Shown here piece by piece: positions 1 to 7,572 of a DNA stretch of 15,937 nucleotides. The number at the start of each line of letters is the position of its first letter. The stretch's first letter is position 1. Both the position numbers and the translations under genes were made by a program. The stretch is from JANRKH01 sp033761815. GTDB lineage: Bacteria; Pseudomonadota; Alphaproteobacteria; Rickettsiales; Rickettsiaceae. A model generated the notes under the pieces. The model saw only the letters and a list, made by a program, of their open reading frames with translations, searched no databases and was not told where the DNA came from. The DNA is taken from positions 1-15,937 of the forward strand of contig JANRMF010000028.1 in the NCBI GenBank assembly GCA_033761815.1, in the 5' to 3' direction.

Positions 1-2
1 TT

Positions 3-86
3 GAAATTTATAAGATGAATAATTGGATAGAGAAAGGCTATGTGGATAGGCCTACAACGACTCAAGGATTTCACTTTGGCTTTTGA
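3..86 (+). CDS. possible 3' end of an unidentified gene (partial)
   Basis: An open frame enters from the left edge and runs 27 codons to TGA at 84-86. The visible C-terminus contains WIEKGYVDRP and ends QGFHFGF. I do not recognise the family. A terminal aromatic residue would suit an outer-membrane barrel, but 27 residues prove nothing. A 28-codon open stretch can occur by chance, so this is only a candidate; sequence to the left of the window would decide it. Confidence 0.2.
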   Translation, partial: EIYKMNNWIEKGYVDRPTTTQGFHFGF

Positions 87-281
87 AACTTTTAACTCTT
101 GCAAAACTTATGGGTAAAGATATGATGAGTATTAGGTGAGCAAGGAGTGGGCAACGTAGCTAATTCAACATAAAAGACTATAATCAATTTACCTCATCCC
201 CTCTAATTAAAGGAGCTACGATTAAATAGAGCTACTTGTCAAGATGCGTGGTGTAAGTTCCTGTTTTGTGGTCCTGCGCTT
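87..281. other. noncoding stretch downstream of ccmE
   Basis: No open frame of note and no RNA gene is recognisable. The only structure I see is CGTAGCT at 155-161, complementary to AGCTACG at 214-220, plus a second GAGCTAC at 229-235 that repeats 213-219. There is no T-run making a convincing terminator for ccmE, which ends at 282 on the minus strand. Confidence 0.4.
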
Positions 282-683
282 TTATCTTTTCAGTATATCC
301 TTAGGTTTATATTTTTCGTCATGTTTAGTTAGCATAAGCCTTGCTACAAATACACCATCTTTTCTGAGGGATCCGGTAACCACTACCCCTTGATCATCCC
401 GAAAAATCATAGGCACAGGGCCTTTATATAAGACCTTGATTTTATTGAATCTGTCAGTTAGCTCAAACTCTATTTCTTCTAAGCTGATTTTATTTATAGT
501 GCCAGTTTGCACATACCCCCCGAGCTTAATTTCTTTATATGTCTTATTTTCAATCAATTTGGTTGGAGTTAGAAAATAGGTAATATTATCGGATAAATTA
601 TACAAAATTATGCAAGCACCAATACTGATTGAAAAAACTATTAGAGCCCAAAAATATAATCTTTTTTTTGTTTTTTTGTGCAT
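282..683 (-). CDS. ccmE: cytochrome c maturation haem chaperone CcmE
   Basis: CcmE takes haem from the CcmABCD release complex, holds it covalently on a histidine in the periplasm and passes it to CcmF/CcmH for attachment to apocytochrome c. The 133-residue product has a basic N-terminus (KKTKKR), one membrane anchor at about residues 9-29, then a soluble OB-fold domain. The diagnostic motif is LTKHDEKYKP near the C-terminus: His121 is the haem-binding histidine and Tyr125 the conserved tyrosine four residues on. GTIN and GPVP also fit the family. The length is slightly short of the usual 140-160 residues because the C-terminal tail is brief. No ccmA-D, ccmF or ccmH gene is adjacent, so the system must be scattered, as is common in reduced alphaproteobacteria. 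The ATG start has no evident Shine-Dalgarno. Confidence 0.93.
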   Translation of the reverse strand: MHKKTKKRLYFWALIVFSISIGACIILYNLSDNITYFLTPTKLIENKTYKEIKLGGYVQTGTINKISLEEIEFELTDRFNKIKVLYKGPVPMIFRDDQGVVVTGSLRKDGVFVARLMLTKHDEKYKPKDILKR

Positions 684-845
684 AGTTACAATTTATATAG
701 ATTATTCGTGATAAAATCTTAAATTTCAGAGACTAAGTAAACTTGTTGTTGTCTACTACTATGCTTCTTAGGTGATAAAAATTTATCTACAGGAGGCTTT
801 GTAATCAGAGATTATAAACAAAGAGAGTAAGGATATTATGGTAAA

Positions 846-875
846 ATATATGCTATAAGCAGCAATAACATATAT
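846..875 (-). terminator. AT-rich hairpin just downstream of sucD
   Basis: ATATATG at 846-852 pairs with CATATAT at 869-875, with TAT/ATA pairing further in and a loop of about 8 nt (AAGCAGCA). Read on the minus strand, the hairpin begins 17 nt after the sucD stop and is followed by TTTTAC. The stem is AT-only except for one G-C pair and the U-run is short, so it is a weak intrinsic terminator at best. Confidence 0.35.
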
Positions 876-892
876 CCCCATAAACCTACCTT

Positions 893-1771
893 TTATTTGC
901 CGCTCAGAAGATCATAAAGAGTTTTTCCAATTAAAGCTGGAGATTTGGAAATCTTTACACCTGCGCTCATTAAGGCCTCGAATTTGCCTTCTGCTGTTCC
1001 TCCGGAGCCAGAGATAATAGCACCTGCGTGACCCATTCTCTTCCCTTTTGGAGCAGTTGCCCCCGCTATGAAGCTTACTGCTGGTTTTTTAATCTTACTT
1101 TTTTTATAAAACTCTGCTGCTTGCTCTTCTGCATCCCCTCCTATTTCGCCTATCATAATAATAGATTCGGTTTCAGGGTCAGTAAGAAACATTTCAAGGC
1201 AATCGATGAAGTTAGTCCCATTTACTGGGTCTCCCCCTATTCCTATGCAAGTTGATTGCCCAAGCCCTACAGCTGTTGTTTGCGCAACTGCCTCATATGT
1301 TAATGTTCCTGATCTTGAGACTATGCCAACTTTGCCTTTTTTATGAATGTGACCTGGCATAATACCGATTTTACACTCGCCGGGAGTGATTATTCCAGGA
1401 CAATTAGGGCCAATTAATCTAGTTTTTGAGCCCGATAGTGCTCTTTTTACTCTAATCATGTCGAGAACTGGAATCCCTTCTGTAATGCATATTACAAGAG
1501 GAATCTCCGCATCAATTGCTTCTAAGATAGAATCTGCTGCAAATGGAGGTGGCACATAAATTACGCTGGCATTTGCGCCAGTTTTTTCAGCCGCCTCGGC
1601 CACAGTGTCAAATACCGGGAGATTTAGGTGAGTCTGACCACCCTTATTTGGCGTTACTCCGCCTACCATTTTTGTTCCATACGCAATTGCTTGCTCCGAA
1701 TGAAATGTTCCTTGCGCGCCTGTAAAGCCCTGGCATATTACTTTTGTGTCTTTGTTTACTAAAACTGACAT
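893..1771 (-). CDS. sucD: succinyl-CoA synthetase, alpha subunit
   Basis: With SucC this subunit interconverts succinyl-CoA and succinate while making ATP or GTP in the TCA cycle, in the cytosol. The 292-residue length is normal. The N-terminal CoA-binding Rossmann domain shows GFTGAQGTFHSEQ (about 15-27). GPNCPG (121-126) and SRSGTLTYE (152-160) follow. The C-terminal ligase domain carries the phosphohistidine motif RMGHAGAII with active-site His248. The gene lies 16 bp downstream of sucC and has a clear Shine-Dalgarno, AAGGAG (minus strand, 1777-1782), 5 nt before the ATG. It is therefore co-transcribed with sucC but independently initiated. sucAB and mdh are absent from the window. Nothing is degenerate; all key residues are present. 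Confidence 0.97.
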   Translation of the reverse strand: MSVLVNKDTKVICQGFTGAQGTFHSEQAIAYGTKMVGGVTPNKGGQTHLNLPVFDTVAEAAEKTGANASVIYVPPPFAADSILEAIDAEIPLVICITEGIPVLDMIRVKRALSGSKTRLIGPNCPGIITPGECKIGIMPGHIHKKGKVGIVSRSGTLTYEAVAQTTAVGLGQSTCIGIGGDPVNGTNFIDCLEMFLTDPETESIIMIGEIGGDAEEQAAEFYKKSKIKKPAVSFIAGATAPKGKRMGHAGAIISGSGGTAEGKFEALMSAGVKISKSPALIGKTLYDLLSGK

Positions 1772-1787
1772 ATATTCTCCTTAAAAT

Positions 1788-2945
1788 TTATAACGAAGCT
1801 GTTACTTTTTGGGCAGCATCTGCAAGATCATCTGCGGGTATTATCGCAAGCCCTGAATTTTGCAAGATTGACTTTCCAAGTTCGAAATTTGTGCCAGCAA
1901 GCCTTACAACAAGTGGTACATTTAGTTTTGTTTCTTTTGCAGCAGCAACTATCCCCTCTGCTATTATGTCGCATTTCATGATGCCGCCGAAGATATTGAC
2001 CAAAATGGCTTTAACTTCTGGGTCTGAGAGAATAATTTTAAATGCTTCGCTCACTCTTTCTTTATCAGCCCCGCCCCCAACATCAAGGAAATTTGCCGGT
2101 GAGCCGCCATAATATTTAATTATATCCATAGTAGACATAGCAAGCCCCGCTCCGTTAACCATGCAGCCAATATTCCCCTCCATTCTGACGTAGCTTATTC
2201 CAGCTTTAGAAGCCCTAAGTTCATACGGGTCTTCTTCGTCTTCATCAAGCAGTTCTAGCACTTTCGGCTGTCTATATCCTGCATTGTCATCAAAATTAAT
2301 TTTTGCATCTAGAGCAAGAATTCTTCCATCAGTGGTTTCGATTAGTGGGTTGATTTCTATCTGACTTGCATCTGTTCCTATGAATGCATTATATGTAGAT
2401 TTTACTATTTGCACCATTTCTTTGGCAGCTTCTTTGGAAAGCCCTATGCCAAAAGCAATTTTTCTTCCGTGAAAATCTTGAATACCAGTTGCTGGGTCAA
2501 TATGAACTTTTATAATTTTTTCTGGAGTTTTTTCTGCGACTTCTTCGATATTCACTCCGCCTTCTTCCGAGGCTATTGCGGTGATGCAGCTTTCTGCGCG
2601 GTCAAGAACTAAGCTGAAATAATATTCTTTTTTGATATCAGAGCCAGACTCAATATATACCCTTTTAACTACTTGCCCTTTCGGACCTGTTTGATGAGTC
2701 ACTAGATTCATCCCATACATTTCATGGGCAATTTTTTTTGCCTCTTCTTTTGTCTTTGCCAGCTTTACCCCCCCGGCCTTACCTCTTCCCCCAGCATGAA
2801 TCTGAGCCTTAACCACATATAATTTTGCCTCAAACCCATCAATTACGGAGTCTATTTCTTCTTTTTTTAATGCAACAACGCCGTGACTGGTGGGAACGTT
2901 ATATTGCCTTAATATTTGTTTTGCTTGATATTCATGAATATTCAT
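1788..2945 (-). CDS. sucC: succinyl-CoA synthetase, beta subunit
   Basis: This is the nucleotide-binding partner of SucD; its ATP-grasp domain charges the phosphohistidine. The 385 residues match the usual length of about 388. Visible marks are the N-terminal MNIHEYQAK start, the ATP-grasp segment AGGRGKAGGVKLAKT (51-65), metal-ligand region EINPL (197-201) with LDAKINFDDNA (212-222), and the C-terminal ligase-CoA domain with NGAGLAM (264-270), FLDVGGGA (286-293) and NIFGGIMKCD (317-326). Whether it uses ATP or GTP cannot be read safely from the sequence. It is the first gene of the sucCD operon; 184 bp separate it from the end of the upstream glycosyltransferase gene and hold a plausible promoter and an inverted repeat. 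The Shine-Dalgarno is weak (AGGA about 9 nt before ATG). Confidence 0.97.
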   Translation of the reverse strand: MNIHEYQAKQILRQYNVPTSHGVVALKKEEIDSVIDGFEAKLYVVKAQIHAGGRGKAGGVKLAKTKEEAKKIAHEMYGMNLVTHQTGPKGQVVKRVYIESGSDIKKEYYFSLVLDRAESCITAIASEEGGVNIEEVAEKTPEKIIKVHIDPATGIQDFHGRKIAFGIGLSKEAAKEMVQIVKSTYNAFIGTDASQIEINPLIETTDGRILALDAKINFDDNAGYRQPKVLELLDEDEEDPYELRASKAGISYVRMEGNIGCMVNGAGLAMSTMDIIKYYGGSPANFLDVGGGADKERVSEAFKIILSDPEVKAILVNIFGGIMKCDIIAEGIVAAAKETKLNVPLVVRLAGTNFELGKSILQNSGLAIIPADDLADAAQKVTASL

Positions 2946-2984
2946 CTTGCTGGTCCTATCTCTAATTTAACTGGATAATAATTC

Positions 2985-3013
2985 AATATAACATATTTAC
3001 AAGCAGAGACTAA
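2985..3013 (-). promoter_or_regulatory. sucC: candidate promoter for sucCD
   Basis: On the minus strand, TTAGTC (3008-3013) and TATATT (2985-2990) are separated by 17 nt, and the -10 lies 39 bp before the sucC ATG. The -10 is good and the -35 poor. The -35 sits inside the 11-mer CTTAGTCTCTG, which is also found upstream of ccmE. Confidence 0.35.
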
Positions 3014-3087
3014 GAGATAAAGTTGCAAAAAATGCTATTTAAATTTTTTTTTGAAAAATAGTGTTTTTTGTGTTCGTATCTCTTAGT
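3009..3087. repeat. 11-bp inverted repeat in the sucC upstream region
   Basis: ACTAAGAGATA at 3009-3019 is the exact reverse complement of TATCTCTTAGT at 3077-3087. The right copy forms part of a local hairpin (3073-3095). The left copy overlaps the proposed -35 of sucC. The layout could be a pair of operator half-sites or an alternative RNA pairing. I know of no regulator that fits. Confidence 0.4.
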
Positions 3088-3095
3088 GATACGAA
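3073..3095. repeat. perfect 8-bp palindromic hairpin between glycosyltransferase gene and sucC
   Basis: TTCGTATC at 3073-3080 pairs with GATACGAA at 3088-3095 around the 7-nt loop TCTTAGT. It stands 34 nt after the glycosyltransferase stop. On the minus strand it is followed by CACAAAAAAC, not a U-run, so it is not a canonical terminator for that gene. It may be an operator, a processing site or a Rho-dependent 3' end. Confidence 0.5.
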
Positions 3096-3129
3096 ATTTT
3101 GTGGTATAAGGAGAAGGATGGGAAATATT

Positions 3130-4728
3130 TTATAGAATATTATGGTCCGTTTTGTTCCATTTATGGGGGGATATAAGCATTTCTGCTAGGGCAAAATAGG
3201 CAGCTATAGTGTGTAATATGAAATATAGAGGATAAATTAGCACGATGAATATGGAGGTAAAATTTTGTGGCTTAGAATCTAGAGATAAGGCAAAAAAAGC
3301 CGCAACCCAGGAAAATGAGAGATATAAAACCAAATTACAGATGCTAAAAAACGTAATAACCTCATCTTTTGAGTTTAATGACCCATAGATAATGATGGGT
3401 AGGCTGAGAAAACTCAGAGTAGATAAGCCGATAAAGAGGATAATAGAAAATATGCTCCTTATGGACAGGTTGGATTTATCTGAACCAATAAAGCTTACAA
3501 ATGTAATCATAAACCCCTTGATCCATCTTGTTCGCTGATTTAGCCATGATATTAGAGAAATTGGCCCCTCTTCTTTTGTTGAGGAGTTGAGCATCGCTAC
3601 TTTTAGACCTGATAAATATATCCTAGCCCCAAGCTCTGCATCTTCAGTGACATTATATGGATCCCAGCCGCATAATTCACTCATGGCTCTAACTCTGAAA
3701 TGGTTGCTACTACCCCCTAGAGTTATTGGGAGATTTTGTAAAGCAAGGCCGCTTAGTATAAACTTAAACCATATACTATATTCTATTTTGAAAAGCTGCC
3801 CTAGAATATCGTGACTCTTGGCATTTATTTCAAGACTTGCCTGAAGGCATACATATGTATCATCCAGCTCTTCAAATTTTGCCACCGCTTTCATTAGCTG
3901 ATCAGAGTCCGGAGTATCTTCTGCATCATATATTACTATGTATTCTCCGGTGACAAAATTGAGCGCGTAATTACATGCCTTTGGTTTGGTTCTGGGTTTG
4001 GAAGGTGGGACTTTAATTACATGATAATGTTCTGCAAGATGATGGATCCTTATGGATTTTAGGGTTTGATGATCGTCTTGCTCGACAATTAACTTAATAT
4101 CGAGCTTATCTTTAGGGTAGTTTATATTATTGAGAGCTCTTACTATCTTTGCTACTTTGCCAGCCTCTCTGTAAAGGGGCACTAAAATTGAATATTTAGG
4201 TAGTAGGTCGTAATTTACTTTATGTGACTTTTGCCCCCAAAGGTCTGCGCTTGCAGATTCTCTAAAGATCAGAATCTTAAAAACTACCTGTAATAGTTGC
4301 ATTAAATTTAGAGCAATGTACAAAATGCCGAAGGCGCTCATGGTCAATATCGTTAATAAAAATAGAGAGATAATCTTGAGCCTAGGGAAGATTTGCTTGA
4401 AAATATGACCAGATGATTTTGGATAATATATCCTTCGCTTATGCTTTGCTAAAAAACTGGCATATTTAGCGAACTTAGTCTCGAGTATAGAGTAAAATAC
4501 TCGCTTAGATGAGGATAATACTATATGTCCAGTTTCCTTTGATCTTTGGGTGGGTAGAGTGCCCTCTATGGCAAAAATCACTTCCTTCTGATTGTAATAA
4601 CCATAAGCTATGCCATTTTTGATATATGAGTCGAAGTTTTTATAATTCTCTAGGGTGAGCAACTCGGGGTCGTATGTTTCTCCATTCGGCCCAAAAATTA
4701 ATGGCTCAAATTTTTGCTGATATTCCAA
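3130..4728 (-). CDS. membrane family-2 glycosyltransferase (BcsA-like processive type)
   Basis: Predicted inner-membrane GT-A glycosyltransferase moving sugars from nucleotide donors to an envelope glycan or lipid; donor and acceptor are unknown. In 532 residues I see a soluble N-terminal region (1-115) resembling a degenerate MshEN/GspE-N domain, a hydrophobic stretch (118-153), the GT2 catalytic domain opening SILVPLYREAG (180-190), the DxD-type motif YDAED (267-271), the acid/base motif TEDAE (361-365) and QRTRW (398-402), then three or four membrane helices (about 405-515) and the tail PHKWNKTDH. The start is TTG at 4728, backed by a strong Shine-Dalgarno AGGAAGGGG (minus strand, 4737-4745) 8 nt upstream; no ATG fits better. 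It overlaps the preceding envelope-protein gene by 23 bp, implying coupled translation. Such N-domain-plus-GT2 proteins are frequent in alphaproteobacteria. The fold is certain, the substrate is not. Confidence 0.85.
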   Translation of the reverse strand: MEYQQKFEPLIFGPNGETYDPELLTLENYKNFDSYIKNGIAYGYYNQKEVIFAIEGTLPTQRSKETGHIVLSSSKRVFYSILETKFAKYASFLAKHKRRIYYPKSSGHIFKQIFPRLKIISLFLLTILTMSAFGILYIALNLMQLLQVVFKILIFRESASADLWGQKSHKVNYDLLPKYSILVPLYREAGKVAKIVRALNNINYPKDKLDIKLIVEQDDHQTLKSIRIHHLAEHYHVIKVPPSKPRTKPKACNYALNFVTGEYIVIYDAEDTPDSDQLMKAVAKFEELDDTYVCLQASLEINAKSHDILGQLFKIEYSIWFKFILSGLALQNLPITLGGSSNHFRVRAMSELCGWDPYNVTEDAELGARIYLSGLKVAMLNSSTKEEGPISLISWLNQRTRWIKGFMITFVSFIGSDKSNLSIRSIFSIILFIGLSTLSFLSLPIIIYGSLNSKDEVITFFSICNLVLYLSFSWVAAFFALSLDSKPQNFTSIFIVLIYPLYFILHTIAAYFALAEMLISPHKWNKTDHNIL

Positions 4729-5740
4729 AGAATATACCCCTTCCTGTAATTTTTTTATACTTAGAGAAATGTTCTTGATATAATCCCAGACTGATTGATA
4801 CAGAATTTGCAGGTAGGATTTTATGTTTCCCCAATTTTTTTGCTATAGTTAATTGATCCTTATAGTAATATCTATATTGGTAATCAAGATTTTTATTATA
4901 AGCTGCAGTGTAATCCATTGATAATATGATGTTGTGATCTATGAATTCCAAGGCTTTGGAGAATGTGAATAATAAATTTGTTTTATCGTCTGTTAGGTAA
5001 GTGAGATTGACGGTGTTAATAAGCTTTATTCTTTTTTTAAAAAAATTGACCCTACCAATACTTATTCCGAGAATATTTTGTATGTGATCGTTTTTGTTAT
5101 TGATTAAAACACCTACTTTGCCCGCAATAGCCCATTTTTTGCTTTTGTATAGCTGCTTTCTTGCAAAAAATTCCATGCTGGAATATTCTTGGATTTCCGG
5201 AAGAGTGTGCAAAGATCTATCTATCGAAAAACTTACACCCGCTGACATGCTACCTGTTAAACCTTTTTCAAATGATGAAAATGATTGGGATTTTTGGAAT
5301 GTGGTGCGCATTTTGCCTAGGTTAAACTTTAGGCTTTCAATTTTTTTATCTAATATTTGCGCTCTTGATAACCTTACGTCTTCTGGGATGTTTGGGCTTC
5401 TATCCCTGTCTAATATTTCGGATTTTTGGGCAAGTAATTCATCGATTTCTTGTGCGCGGAATTTATATCTAGCAAATTCTGCTTTTGTGTGCCTTGAGAA
5501 GTGAATAATACTGCTGTAGCATGAGCTAATTTGATATTCCCCTTCATTTAAGGTCCAGGGTGAGGCAAAGGCTGCGTTATAATTTTGACAACTGAATATC
5601 ATAAACAATAAAAATTTAAGGGGCTTAGGGGGAAGCAATCGTCCGCTGGTGGCCCTATCAATATTTTCCCTGATGAAAAATTGGCGCATTATATGCGCAT
5701 CCTGAAGCGGGAGGGCTTTGGATAGTTTGGGGGATATCAT
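4706..5740 (-). CDS. unrecognised exported protein, probably an outer-membrane beta-barrel
   Basis: I do not recognise the family. The 344-residue frame has a hydrophobic export signal at about residues 41-58 (KFLLFMIFS) with a likely cleavage after AFA59. A charged helical segment follows (about 80-145). From about 155 to the end come alternating polar/hydrophobic strands rich in Tyr, Phe and Asn, closing GRGIFFGISAKI, as expected of a small outer-membrane barrel. Thirty-four residues ahead of a normal signal core suggest the true start is later. Met18 (5689) has AGGA about 10 nt upstream; a TTG at Leu35 (5638) would give a standard 25-residue signal. The last 23 bp overlap the glycosyltransferase gene, so the two are probably co-translated and may share an envelope-glycan role (inference). 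A glycan-export or anchoring porin is one option; there is no direct evidence. Confidence 0.6.
   Translation of the reverse strand: MISPKLSKALPLQDAHIMRQFFIRENIDRATSGRLLPPKPLKFLLFMIFSCQNYNAAFASPWTLNEGEYQISSCYSSIIHFSRHTKAEFARYKFRAQEIDELLAQKSEILDRDRSPNIPEDVRLSRAQILDKKIESLKFNLGKMRTTFQKSQSFSSFEKGLTGSMSAGVSFSIDRSLHTLPEIQEYSSMEFFARKQLYKSKKWAIAGKVGVLINNKNDHIQNILGISIGRVNFFKKRIKLINTVNLTYLTDDKTNLLFTFSKALEFIDHNIILSMDYTAAYNKNLDYQYRYYYKDQLTIAKKLGKHKILPANSVSISLGLYQEHFSKYKKITGRGIFFGISAKI
4737..4745 (-). promoter_or_regulatory. ribosome binding site that sets the TTG start of the glycosyltransferase
   Basis: The minus strand reads AGGAAGGGG, then TATATTCT, then TTG. This is the strongest Shine-Dalgarno in the window. 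It lies inside the last codons of the upstream gene, so it supports re-initiation at the TTG rather than at any upstream codon. Confidence 0.7.
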
Positions 5741-5779
5741 CTGTTAACTATAGAGTTGTATAGATATAAAAAAGAGAGA

Positions 5780-5807
5780 AATATAGACATAAGATCACAA
5801 AATACAA
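5780..5807 (-). promoter_or_regulatory. candidate promoter for the envelope-protein/glycosyltransferase operon
   Basis: The minus strand shows TTGTAT (5802-5807), 16 nt, then TATATT (5780-5785), 39 bp upstream of the most distal ATG. It overlaps the hairpin at 5799-5817. The match is reasonable, but AT-rich sequence makes such matches common. Confidence 0.3.
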
Positions 5808-5817
5808 GATGTATTTT
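5799..5817. terminator. short AT-rich hairpin between gmk and the envelope-protein gene
   Basis: AAAATACA (5799-5806) pairs with TGTATTTT (5810-5817) around AGA. It lies about 50 nt after the gmk stop. On the minus strand the U-run is only the stem's own TTTT followed by GTG, so termination of gmk transcripts here is uncertain. Confidence 0.25.
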
Positions 5818-5865
5818 TTGTAAATTTCACCGCTCAATTATAATATGCATAATCTAAGCTTAATA

Positions 5866-6492
5866 CTAGTATAGATTTATTAATTTTTTTAAGTTCATGA
5901 TTTTTACCCTCCTTAGTCTTTCAGCCCGCAGAATCGACAAAACATCCTCAGATGATTTATTAAGATCCTCATTCACAATTATATAATTATAAAATTCTAT
6001 CTGGTTTATTTCGTTTCTTGCATTATGCAAGCGAGTTGCGATTTCTTGCTCGCTATCTCTTGCGCGCTTTACCAGTCTATCTTCTAAATCCTGGATGGAA
6101 GATGGCAAGATAAACACACCAAAACTCTCTTTCGGAAATTTATTCATGATAAATTTCGCCCCCTGGCTTTCAATGTCAAATATTATATCCCGCCCTTGAG
6201 CAAAGCTCTCTTCAATAAATCGCAAGGGAGTTCCATAGTAATGATCATATATTTTCGTATATTCCACCATCTGATTTTTTGATATTAAATCCTCAAACTC
6301 ATCATTTGAGATAAAATAATAATCTTCTCCATTTACCTCCCCTTTTCTTATGGATCTTGTTGTATATGAGATTGATTTTACTATATTTGCATCTTTGTTA
6401 AGTATTTTATTACATAAGGTTGACTTCCCGGAGCCAGAGGGACCAGAAATAATCATAATAGAATTGTATATATTGAAATTTGAATTAGACAT
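5866..6492 (-). CDS. gmk: guanylate kinase
   Basis: Phosphorylates GMP (and dGMP) to GDP with ATP, in the cytosol, feeding GTP and ppGpp pools. The 208 residues match the family. The P-loop is GPSGSGKST (17-25). The GMP-binding segment has SYTTR (42-46) with RKGEVNGEDYYF (49-60). TKIYDHYYGTP (about 78-88) is the conserved tyrosine-glycine region. DIESQGA follows and the lid has RLVKRARDSEQEI. All catalytic elements are present. Met13, directly before the P-loop strand, is an alternative start, but the long form is preferred because twelve residues before the strand are normal. The gene is divergent from pheS with only 45 bp between the starts. In many proteobacteria gmk neighbours rpoZ or yicC; neither is here. 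Confidence 0.96.
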   Translation of the reverse strand: MSNSNFNIYNSIMIISGPSGSGKSTLCNKILNKDANIVKSISYTTRSIRKGEVNGEDYYFISNDEFEDLISKNQMVEYTKIYDHYYGTPLRFIEESFAQGRDIIFDIESQGAKFIMNKFPKESFGVFILPSSIQDLEDRLVKRARDSEQEIATRLHNARNEINQIEFYNYIIVNEDLNKSSEDVLSILRAERLRRVKIMNLKKLINLY

Positions 6493-6537
6493 TTGATTTC
6501 GCAGTTGGTATTTTATTGCTAAAAATTTATTGGCACG

Positions 6538-7572
6538 ATGTTAACATCAATATTAAATAAAGCAAAAGAGAAAATCAGTCTAGCAACTTCTATCGCGATT
6601 CTTGAAGAAATTCGTGTGGAGTTTGTGGGAAAGAAGGGGCAAATTACGGAGCAGATGCGCGCTCTTTCCACATTGCCGCAAGAAGAAAAAAAATCTTTCG
6701 GAGAGGCGGTTAATGAGGCAAAAAAGGCATTTGAAGAATTATTCGAAGAAAAGAGAAGAATACTCAAAAACCAAGCTCTAGCGCAAAAAATTGAAGAAGA
6801 CAGAGTGGATATTACCCTACCTGCAAGGTACGTAAGGAGCGGGTCTTTGCACCCAGTTATGCAGGCTCAAGCCGAGCTTGTGGAAATTTTTGCGTATCTT
6901 GGCTTTGAAGTAAAAGAAGGTCCGAGTATAGAGACGCAGTGGTACAATTTTACCGCGCTGAATATGGATGAAAACCATCCAGCAAGACAGTCTCATGATA
7001 CTTTTTATATAGGTAGATCGAGCGAGCCGTTTGTACTGCGTACCCACACTTCTCCTGTCCAAATTAGAACAATGGAAAAGTCATCTCCTCCTCTTAAGTT
7101 CATTGCCCCTGGTAGGACCTACCGATCAGATTATGACCAAACTCACACCCCTATGTTTCATCAAACTGAGTTACTTGCTCTTGATAAGAATCTTAGTATG
7201 AGAGATCTGAAATATGTGATTGAAACATTCGTTACAATTTTCTTTGAAGGGCAAAACCCGCAAGTAAGATTAAGGCCAAGTTTTTTTCCTTTTACCACAC
7301 CATCTGCAGAGGTAGATGTTAGATTCGGAGATGGTAACTGGCTTGAAATTCTGGGATGCGGGATGATACACCCAAATGTTCTAAAAAATGCAGGTATAGA
7401 TTCGGATCTTTATCAAGGATATGCATCAGGACTTGGTGTTGAAAGGGTTGCTATGCTCAAATACGGAATTAATGATCTCAGGCAGTTTTTTGACCCAGAT
7501 ACACGTATACTCTCGCATTATGGGTTTTCCTCCTTTGATATACCATCAATAATAGGAGGGCTTACAAGATGA
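6538..7572 (+). CDS. pheS: phenylalanine--tRNA ligase, alpha subunit
   Basis: Catalytic subunit of the (alpha-beta)2 enzyme that charges tRNA-Phe. The 344 residues fit the bacterial subunit. The N-terminal coiled coil (about 1-90) includes the conserved EFVGKKGQIT, which packs on tRNA. The class II core shows motif 1 region HPARQSHDTFYI (147-158), motif 2 PGRTYRSDYDQTHTPMFHQ (191-209), GCGMIHP (273-279) and motif 3 GLGVERVAMLKYG (298-310). The start is placed at ATG 6538, which gives a typical N-terminus; there is no obvious Shine-Dalgarno. The stop overlaps the pheT start in an ATGA, so the two subunits are translationally coupled. Confidence 0.97.
   Translation: MLTSILNKAKEKISLATSIAILEEIRVEFVGKKGQITEQMRALSTLPQEEKKSFGEAVNEAKKAFEELFEEKRRILKNQALAQKIEEDRVDITLPARYVRSGSLHPVMQAQAELVEIFAYLGFEVKEGPSIETQWYNFTALNMDENHPARQSHDTFYIGRSSEPFVLRTHTSPVQIRTMEKSSPPLKFIAPGRTYRSDYDQTHTPMFHQTELLALDKNLSMRDLKYVIETFVTIFFEGQNPQVRLRPSFFPFTTPSAEVDVRFGDGNWLEILGCGMIHPNVLKNAGIDSDLYQGYASGLGVERVAMLKYGINDLRQFFDPDTRILSHYGFSSFDIPSIIGGLTR

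Noticed and set aside
1744..2112. 122-codon plus-strand frame opposite sucC
   Set aside because: It lies entirely over the sucC/sucD coding strand, has no Shine-Dalgarno or recognisable motif, and its composition is that of a shadow frame.
3073..3095. Intrinsic terminator for the glycosyltransferase operon
   Set aside because: The stem is perfect, but on the minus strand it is followed by an A-rich, not U-rich, stretch.
5094..5504. 136-codon plus-strand frame opposite the envelope-protein gene
   Set aside because: The minus frame has a signal peptide, a sensible amino-acid pattern and operon context; the plus frame has none of these.
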